Positions 1 through 6,823 of a DNA stretch of 6,823 nucleotides are shown one piece after another (within the stretch, counting starts at the first letter, position 1; every line of letters starts with the position of its first letter). The translations under genes and the position numbers were made by a program. A model generated the notes under the pieces. It was given only the letters and a program-made list of their open reading frames with translations, was not told the DNA's origin and did not search any database. The stretch covers positions 1 to 6,823 of the forward strand of contig JBIKLI010000247.1 of the NCBI GenBank assembly GCA_044359885.1, read 5' to 3'. This DNA is from CAIOSQ01 sp044359885. Lineage in GTDB: Bacteria; Pseudomonadota; Alphaproteobacteria; CACIAM-22H2.

Positions 1-2691
<2,691 letters not shown>

Positions 2692-2705
2692 CGCCGGCGC
2701 GCGCG

Positions 2706-2743
2706 GCGGCGCCCCGTGCCGTGGCGGCGGTACGGGGCGCCGC
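2706..2743. terminator. Bidirectional terminator-like hairpin between acnA and the PEP-CTERM gene
   Basis: The arms GCGGCGCCCCGT (2706-2717) and ACGGGGCGCCGC (2732-2743) are perfect reverse complements. A G-T wobble and three more pairs extend the stem inward to about 16 pairs, closing on a 6-base loop at 2722-2727. It begins 15 bases after the acnA stop and ends 7 bases before the PEP-CTERM stop on the other strand, so it could end both transcripts. Neither side has a run of T after the stem, so it is not a classical intrinsic terminator. Function as a terminator or 3'-end stabiliser is inferred from position and stem strength. Confidence 0.6.
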
Positions 2744-2749
2744 GTCGCG

Positions 2750-3463
2750 TCAGGCGCGCCGGCGGATGCGCCAACCCGCCGCGAGCCCGGCCAGCATCGC
2801 GCCGAATGTCGCCAGCGACGCGGGTTCCGGAGCCCTCACGACGACGTCCGCGTCGCCGAAGGTCACGTTGTCGATCGCGAAGCCCGCCGGTTCGGAGCCG
2901 GTGATGTAGAACGACACGCCGGCGATGTTGGAGCCGCTGCTGTCGAACAGGCCGTAGAACTCGACGCCGATCGCGCTGTTCACGATCGATCCGAGCGAAA
3001 GACCGGCGGCGTCGAAGGCCTCGATCGTCGTCGCCCCGACCGCGTCGAAATAGCCTCCCGACAGGCCGACGGCCGCGACGGGGGTCGAGAAGGTGAAGGA
3101 GATCGGTCCGTTGAAGAGCGGCGTGCCCGACAGCACGGGGCTGGTCGGATTCGCGCCATCGTTGGTGATGAAGGTCCTGCCGTTCTGCACGAGGCTGAGC
3201 GGGGTCGTGGGCGCGCCCGTGAGGGTGCGCACGGCGCCGCCGATCACGGTGTGCCCGAGGAAGTACTCGCCGAAGCTGATCGTGTTGCCCGCGATCGAAT
3301 AGATCGGATCGGTGTCGCCGACGCTGCGGCCGGGCTCGCTGAAGGTGATGACGCTCGCGGCCGGCGTGAAGGAGCCGGGACCGAGATTGACGAGCGAGGC
3401 CTGCGCCGCGGCGGCGAAGGCCAGGGCGCCTGCCGCGCCGAGGACTGTGGCTGGAATACGCAT
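2750..3463 (-). CDS. Secreted PEP-CTERM sorting domain protein
   Basis: This 237-residue protein has the two ends of an exosortase substrate. The N-terminal signal peptide is residues 1-22 (MRIP, then an Ala-rich hydrophobic stretch, probably cut after AQA). The C-terminal tag starts at APEPAS (211-216), continues as a hydrophobic segment to W231 and ends in RIRRRA. In this family the tag is recognised by an exosortase in the inner membrane and the protein goes to the cell surface or exopolysaccharide matrix. The middle (about 23-209) looks like a beta-sandwich, with ITFSEPG (39-45), IEAFDAAG (147-154) and GFAIDNVTFGD (194-204), patterns common in PEP-CTERM proteins; its ligand is unknown. 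The protein has no Lys and no Cys, and the mature middle is acidic. The start at 3463 was chosen for its signal peptide and the GGGAG motif 7 bases upstream. The frame stays open to an ATG at 3619, but that extension is Arg-rich and would bury the promoter. No exosortase is nearby. The biological role is unknown. Confidence 0.88.
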   Translation of the reverse strand: MRIPATVLGAAGALAFAAAAQASLVNLGPGSFTPAASVITFSEPGRSVGDTDPIYSIAGNTISFGEYFLGHTVIGGAVRTLTGAPTTPLSLVQNGRTFITNDGANPTSPVLSGTPLFNGPISFTFSTPVAAVGLSGGYFDAVGATTIEAFDAAGLSLGSIVNSAIGVEFYGLFDSSGSNIAGVSFYITGSEPAGFAIDNVTFGDADVVVRAPEPASLATFGAMLAGLAAGWRIRRRA

Positions 3464-3470
3464 GTCCGAT

Positions 3471-3477
3471 CTCCCTT
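3471..3477 (-). promoter_or_regulatory. Ribosome binding site of the PEP-CTERM gene
   Basis: On the minus strand AAGGGAG sits 7 bases before the ATG at 3463. It is the only purine-rich Shine-Dalgarno-like stretch nearby and decides the start codon in favour of 3463 over the upstream ATG at 3619. It falls inside the roughly 25-base leader predicted from the sigma-54 promoter. Confidence 0.75.
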
Positions 3478-3498
3478 TGGAGGTTGCGGGCAGACCGA

Positions 3499-3514
3499 GG
3501 CAAGCCGCATGCCA
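3499..3514 (-). promoter_or_regulatory. Sigma-54 (RpoN) -24/-12 promoter of the PEP-CTERM gene
   Basis: The minus strand reads TGGCATGCGGCTTGCC from 3514 to 3499. The known sigma-54 consensus is TGGCACG-N4-TTGC. This site matches every fixed position except one (T for C after TGGCA) and keeps the required GG-N10-GC spacing, with GG at 3513-3512 and GC at 3501-3500. Counting from the -12 element, transcription should start near 3488, giving a leader of about 25 bases that holds the GGGAG site at a normal distance from the ATG. Sigma-54 promoters need an activator ATPase; for PEP-CTERM genes the known activator is PrsR with its sensor kinase PrsK. Neither is in this window. The match is seen directly; its use is inferred. 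Confidence 0.72.
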
Positions 3515-3530
3515 CCGCCGCGGTGATGCG
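3506..3530. repeat. Inverted repeat overlapping the -24 element
   Basis: The outer arms CGCAT (3506-3510) and ATGCG (3526-3530) flank the inner arms CACCG (3513-3517) and CGGTG (3521-3525). The two left arms are separated by 2 unpaired bases and the centre is CCG. The left half covers the -24 GG of the predicted sigma-54 promoter. A dimeric protein bound here could block or modulate sigma-54 polymerase. It lies upstream of the predicted transcript start, so it is more likely a DNA site than an RNA hairpin. Chance is possible in such GC-rich DNA. Confidence 0.3.
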
Positions 3531-3560
3531 GACGGGGCTGCAAAATCGGCGGTTTCGTTT

Positions 3561-3579
3561 GCCCGGCACGGGGCCGGGC
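3561..3579. repeat. GC-rich inverted repeat in the divergent region
   Basis: GCCCGGC (3561-3567) and GCCGGGC (3573-3579) are perfect 7-base inverted arms around a 5-base spacer. The repeat lies about 73-91 bases upstream of the predicted sigma-54 transcript start, a plausible distance for an enhancer-type activator site. The base content is so skewed that this may be chance. Confidence 0.2.
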
Positions 3580-3619
3580 CGGTGCGCCGTCGCGCCCGGC
3601 TTTCGTCGCTGCGCCGCAA

Positions 3620-3631
3620 TCCGGCGCCGGA
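3620..3631. promoter_or_regulatory. Perfect palindrome, candidate operator or activator site
   Basis: TCCGGCGCCGGA is a perfect 12-base palindrome with a central CpG, as LacI-family operators usually have. Extending it to 20 bases (3616-3635) leaves 8 of 10 half-site positions symmetric. It lies about 22 bases upstream of the -35 element of the LacI gene and about 132-143 bases upstream of the predicted sigma-54 start. It could therefore be the LacI protein's own operator or an upstream activator site for the PEP-CTERM promoter. Both readings are inferred from symmetry and position only. Confidence 0.33.
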
Positions 3632-3652
3632 ATTCTTGCCCCGCGGACGCGC

Positions 3653-3681
3653 TTGCCGCCGGCGCGGGCACCTCGTTTAAT
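3653..3681 (+). promoter_or_regulatory. Sigma-70-type promoter giving a leaderless transcript for the LacI gene
   Basis: TTGCCG (3653-3658, 4 of 6 to TTGACA) and TTTAAT (3676-3681, 5 of 6 to TATAAT) are separated by exactly 17 bases. The -10 box is one of the few AT-rich spots in the region. A start 6-7 bases after it falls on or within a base of the ATG at 3687, so the mRNA would have essentially no 5' leader. This fits the lack of any Shine-Dalgarno motif before that ATG. Confidence 0.55.
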
Positions 3682-3686
3682 GCCGC

Positions 3687-4703
3687 ATGGCCAAGCGCCC
3701 GCCGACCTCCGCCGACGTGGCGCGCCTCGCGCGCGTCTCGCAATCGGCGGTCAGCCGCAGCTTCTCGCCCGGCGCCAGCGTTTCGGAGGAGATGCGCCGG
3801 CGCGTGCTGGCCGCCGCCGAACGCCTGGGCTACCGGCCCAATGCGATCGCGCGCGCGATGATCAGCGGCCGCTCGCGGCTGATCGCGCTGCTCGCCGCCT
3901 ATCTCGACAACCATTTCTATCCGCCGATGCTGGAGCGGCTGGCGCGGGCCTTGCAGTCGCGCGGTTACCAGATGCTGCTGTTCATGACCGAACCGGGCGA
4001 CCAGGACCTGGTGGTGCAGAAGATGCTGCAGTATCAGGTCGACGGCATCGTGATGGCGTCGGCGACGCTGTCGCCGGGCCTGGCCGACGAATGCGCGAAG
4101 ACCGGGACGCCGGTGGTCCTGCTCAACCGCTACGTCCCCTCGCTGCCGGCCAGCAGCGTCACCTCGGACAACATCGAGGGCGGCCGGCTGCTCGCGCATT
4201 TCCTGGTCGATGGCGGGCACCGGCGCATCGCCTTCATCGCCGGCCAGGAGGATTCCTCGACCAGCCGCGACCGCGAGGCCGGCTTCTTCAAGGGACTCGG
4301 CGAGCGCGGCGTGACGGGCGCCGGCCGCGAAGTCGGGGGCTACAGCCTCGCCGGCGCCACGGACTCGACGCGGCGCCTGCTCTCGGCGCGCGTCCGGCCG
4401 GATGCCATCTTCGTCGCCAACGACCACATGGCCTTCGCCGCGATGGACGTGGCGCGGCGCGAATTCGGCCTGCGGATCCCCGAGGATCTCTCGATCGTCG
4501 GCTTCGACGACGTGCCCGAAGCGGCGTGGAGCGCGTATGCGCTCACCACCGTGGCGCAGTCGGCGGACGCCATGGTCGAGGCGACGGTGTCGATCCTGGT
4601 CGAGCAGATGGCGCGGCGCAGCGTGGTGCGCCGTGCCGCGGTGCTGCCCGTCCGTCTGGTCGTTCGCGAATCGGCCCGCAAGCCCAAGGGCTATCGCGGC
4701 TGA
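3687..4703 (+). CDS. LacI/GalR-family transcriptional regulator
   Basis: This 338-residue protein has the standard LacI-family length and layout. The N-terminal helix-turn-helix is at about 7-26 (TSADVARLARVSQSAVSRSF). The hinge helix follows at about 50-63 (YRPNAIARAM), with M58 where LacI has hinge Leu56. The periplasmic-binding-protein-like core runs from about 64 to 330, with YQVDGIVM (116-123), SVTSDN (157-162), GGHRRIAFIAG (176-186), FVANDHMAF (242-250) and VGFDDVP (271-277). Such proteins bind a sugar or related metabolite and repress or activate nearby promoters as dimers; the effector here cannot be named. The start is fixed: an in-frame TAA lies 9 bases upstream (3678-3680) and the DNA-binding domain begins immediately. 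No Shine-Dalgarno is visible, which suggests leaderless translation. The gene is divergent from the PEP-CTERM gene across 223 bases and may control it, itself, or distant genes. Its stop lies 7 bases from the converging ligA stop. Confidence 0.93.
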   Translation: MAKRPPTSADVARLARVSQSAVSRSFSPGASVSEEMRRRVLAAAERLGYRPNAIARAMISGRSRLIALLAAYLDNHFYPPMLERLARALQSRGYQMLLFMTEPGDQDLVVQKMLQYQVDGIVMASATLSPGLADECAKTGTPVVLLNRYVPSLPASSVTSDNIEGGRLLAHFLVDGGHRRIAFIAGQEDSSTSRDREAGFFKGLGERGVTGAGREVGGYSLAGATDSTRRLLSARVRPDAIFVANDHMAFAAMDVARREFGLRIPEDLSIVGFDDVPEAAWSAYALTTVAQSADAMVEATVSILVEQMARRSVVRRAAVLPVRLVVRESARKPKGYRG

Positions 4704-4718
4704 GCCGGGGTCAGCCGC
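4696..4718. terminator. Hairpin containing both converging stop codons (LacI gene / ligA)
   Basis: GCGGCTGA (4696-4703) and TCAGCCGC (4711-4718) are perfect 8-base inverted arms around a 7-base loop (GCCGGGG). The TGA at the loop end of the left arm is the stop of the LacI gene. The TCA opposite it is the stop of ligA on the minus strand, so the two stop codons pair with each other. It is the only visible candidate for ending both transcripts in a 7-base gap. No T-run follows on either side, so intrinsic termination is uncertain. Confidence 0.45.
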
Positions 4719-6816
4719 CGCCGATCAGATCGAGCCATTCGCGCTCGCCGAGCGTGGCGACGCCCAGCTCGCGCGCCTTGGCCGCCTTGGAGCCGGCGTC
4801 GGCCCCGACGACGACGTAGTCCGTCTTGCGCGAGACCGAGCCGGCGACGTTCGCGCCCAGCGCCTCGGCCCGCGCCTTCGCCTCCTGACGGGTCATGGTC
4901 TCCAGCGTGCCGGTGAAGACGACGGTCCTGCCGGCGACCGGCGAACCGGCGAGGCGCGGCCGGCTGGCCGCCTCGACCTCGACCTCGCGCAGCAGATCGT
5001 CGACCGTGGCGCGGTTGTGCGGCTCGGCGAAGAAGGCGCGGATGTCGGCCACCATCGCCGGGCCGATCTGGTCGATCGTGCCGAGCTCGTGCGCCGCCTC
5101 GCCGTCCGGCGCGTCGGCGGCGGCGATCATCGCCGCGCGCCAGGCGGCGACGTCGCCGTAGTGCCGCGCCAGCAGCTTCGCTGTCGCCTCGCCGACCTGG
5201 CGGATGCCGAGCGCCAGGATGAACCGGTCGAACGGCACCCGGCGCCGCGCCGCGATCGCCGCCAGCAGCCGTTCCACCGACTTGTCGCCCCAGCCCTCGC
5301 GCGCGGCGAGCCGCCCGGCATGGGCGGAGAGCCGGAAGATGTCGGCGGGCGCGCGGATCAGCTCGTCGGCGAAGAATGCCTCGATATGCCGGTCGCCGAG
5401 GCCCTCGATGTCGAAGGCGTCGCGGCCGACGAAATGCCGCAGCCGTTCGGTCGCCTGCGCCGCGCAGGTGAGGCCGCCGGTGCAGCGCCGCACCGCCTCG
5501 CCTTCGGGCCGCACCGCATGCGCGCCGCAGACGGGACAGGTGTCGGGGAAGGCGAAGCGCTGCGACACGCGCGGACGTTCCTCGGGCACATGGCCCAGGA
5601 TCTGCGGGATGACGTCGCCGGCCCGCTGCACCACCACCATGTCGCCGACCCGCAGGTCCTTGCGCGCGATCTCGTCCTCGTTGTGGAGGGTCGCGCGCGA
5701 CACGACCACGCCGCCGACCGTGATCGGCTCCAGTTCCGCCACCGGCGTGAGCGCGCCGGTGCGGCCCACCTGGATGGAGATGCCGAGCAGCCGCGTGCGC
5801 GCCTGTTCGGCCGGGAATTTGTGCGCCAGCGCCCAGCGCGGGCTGCGCGAGACGAAGCCCAGCCGATCCTGCCAGTCGATGCGGTCGACCTTGTAGACGA
5901 CGCCGTCGATGTCGTAGCCCAGCCTCGGCCGTTCGGCCTGGATGCGCTCGTAATAGGCCATCAGCTCGCCGGCTCCCTCGCAGCGCCGCGTCGCCGGGTT
6001 CGTCGGCACGCCCCAGCCGCGCAGCAGGTCGAGGAACTCGCCATGGGTCGCCCAGCTTCGCGCCGACACCACGCCCCATGCATAACCGAAGAATCGCAAC
6101 GGGCGCCGGGCGGTGATCGCCGGGTCGAGCTGGCGCACGGAGCCGGCCGCGGCGTTTCGCGGGTTGGCGAAGACCGGTTCGCTCTCGGCGCGGCGCGCCT
6201 CGTTCAGCCGCGCGAAGTCGCCGCGGTCCATGTAGACCTCGCCGCGGATCTCCAGCAGCTCGGGCCAGCCCTTGCCCGCGAGGCGGCGGGGAATCTCGGC
6301 GATGGTGCGCAGGTTGGCGCTGACGTCTTCGCCCTCCTCGCCGTCGCCGCGGGTGGCGCCGCGCACGAATCGTCCCTCCTCGAAGCGCAGCGACATCGAC
6401 AGCCCGTCGATCTTGGGCTCGGCCGAGAAGCCGATCGCCGTGCCGGACGCGAGTCCCAGGAACCGGCGGATGCGCTCGATGAAGTCCTCGACATCGGCGG
6501 CGCTGAAGGCGTTGTCGAGCGACAGCATCGGCACGTCGTGGCGCAGCTTCGCGAAGCCCGCGGCAGGCGCGGCGCCGACGCGGCGCGTGGGCGAATCGGC
6601 TCGCACCAGCTGCGGGAACCGGCGCTCGAGCGCCTCGTTGCGGCGCTTGAGCGCGTCGTAGTCGGCGTCCGGGATCTCCGGCGCGTCCTGCTGATGGTAG
6701 AGCAGGTCGTGACGCGCGATCTCGCGCGCCAGCCGCGCGAGCTCGGCCTCGGCCTGGAGGATGTCGAGCTCGTCGACCGGCCGGGCGGCCGGATCGCGCG
6801 CGTTGCGACGGGGCAT
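4711..6816 (-). CDS. ligA: NAD-dependent DNA ligase LigA
   Basis: LigA seals 5'-phosphate/3'-hydroxyl nicks with NAD+, joining Okazaki fragments and finishing repair. The 701-residue product has every domain in order. Domain Ia holds Y40, H41, Y53 and D54. The adenylation domain has SLDNAF (99-104), catalytic K135 in KIDG, TRGDG (155-159), E193 in RGEV, and K309 and K333, whose 24-residue spacing equals that of E. coli K290 and K314. An OB fold (about 335-420) is followed by a four-Cys zinc finger (C427, C430, C445, C451), a helix-hairpin-helix region (about 460-600) and a BRCT domain (about 622-701, with GRTVVFTGTL and W694). Active-site residues sit about 18-20 positions later than in E. 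coli, so the N-terminus is slightly longer. ATG at 6816 is the first start inside the window; only 7 bases precede it, so its ribosome site and any longer start cannot be judged. In many alphaproteobacteria ligA follows recN, which would lie beyond the right edge. It converges on the LacI gene. Confidence 0.97.
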   Translation of the reverse strand: MPRRNARDPAARPVDELDILQAEAELARLAREIARHDLLYHQQDAPEIPDADYDALKRRNEALERRFPQLVRADSPTRRVGAAPAAGFAKLRHDVPMLSLDNAFSAADVEDFIERIRRFLGLASGTAIGFSAEPKIDGLSMSLRFEEGRFVRGATRGDGEEGEDVSANLRTIAEIPRRLAGKGWPELLEIRGEVYMDRGDFARLNEARRAESEPVFANPRNAAAGSVRQLDPAITARRPLRFFGYAWGVVSARSWATHGEFLDLLRGWGVPTNPATRRCEGAGELMAYYERIQAERPRLGYDIDGVVYKVDRIDWQDRLGFVSRSPRWALAHKFPAEQARTRLLGISIQVGRTGALTPVAELEPITVGGVVVSRATLHNEDEIARKDLRVGDMVVVQRAGDVIPQILGHVPEERPRVSQRFAFPDTCPVCGAHAVRPEGEAVRRCTGGLTCAAQATERLRHFVGRDAFDIEGLGDRHIEAFFADELIRAPADIFRLSAHAGRLAAREGWGDKSVERLLAAIAARRRVPFDRFILALGIRQVGEATAKLLARHYGDVAAWRAAMIAAADAPDGEAAHELGTIDQIGPAMVADIRAFFAEPHNRATVDDLLREVEVEAASRPRLAGSPVAGRTVVFTGTLETMTRQEAKARAEALGANVAGSVSRKTDYVVVGADAGSKAAKARELGVATLGEREWLDLIGGG

Positions 6817-6823
6817 CGCCGGC

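Noticed and set aside
3541..3557. AT-rich imperfect palindrome CAAAATCGGCGGTTTCG as a LacI operator
   Set aside because: It has an odd-length centre and two mismatched positions, whereas LacI-family operators normally centre on CpG with even symmetry. The support is too weak.
3541..3600. A sigma-70 promoter for the PEP-CTERM gene (GTGCCG-17-ATTTTG on the minus strand)
   Set aside because: Both boxes match poorly and would give a long leader, while the sigma-54 site fits much better in sequence and spacing.
3464..3619. A 52-residue N-terminal extension of the PEP-CTERM protein starting at 3619
   Set aside because: The extension is Arg-rich with no signal sequence, would bury the signal peptide inside the protein, lacks a ribosome site, and covers the predicted sigma-54 promoter.
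3653..4819. A 388-codon plus-strand frame overlapping the LacI gene
   Set aside because: It is another frame of the same DNA, Arg- and Ala-rich without motifs, and runs into the 3' end of ligA on the opposite strand.
4691..6079. A 462-codon frame overlapping ligA on the same strand
   Set aside because: It is a frame-shifted shadow of ligA. The ligA frame carries all catalytic, zinc-finger and BRCT residues.

Overview
The window is very GC-rich, with G or C at most third codon positions. It holds four complete-looking protein genes and little else. The aconitase and DNA ligase resemble alphaproteobacterial versions, and a PEP-CTERM surface protein beside a LacI-family regulator suits an environmental, polysaccharide-producing bacterium. 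My best guess is an alphaproteobacterium of the Rhodospirillales type. That placement is inference from protein style and base composition; no rRNA or other taxonomic marker is present.

Layout: (1) bases 1-2691, plus strand, aconitate hydratase AcnA, starting with GTG at the first base of the window. (2) A 58-base gap with a strong GC-rich hairpin shared by two converging genes. (3) Bases 2750-3463, minus strand, a secreted PEP-CTERM protein. (4) A 223-base divergent control region (3464-3686). It contains a near-consensus sigma-54 (-24/-12) promoter facing the PEP-CTERM gene, several GC-rich palindromes, and a sigma-70-like promoter facing the LacI gene, placed so that its transcript should be leaderless. 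(5) Bases 3687-4703, plus strand, LacI-family regulator. (6) A 7-base gap in which the two converging stop codons pair with each other in one hairpin. (7) Bases 4711-6816, minus strand, NAD-dependent DNA ligase LigA.

acnA (TCA cycle) and ligA (replication and repair) are housekeeping genes. Between them sits a small accessory unit: a PEP-CTERM substrate and a divergently transcribed sugar-type regulator. The sigma-54 promoter links the PEP-CTERM gene to the known RpoN/PrsK-PrsR control of exosortase substrates. The LacI regulator may add a carbon-source input, but this is inferred only from gene order and nearby palindromes. No exosortase, glycosyltransferase or PrsK/PrsR gene is in the window. 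I saw no RNA gene, mobile element, CRISPR array or obvious pseudogene, and no wholly new system. The most informative part is the divergent control region.
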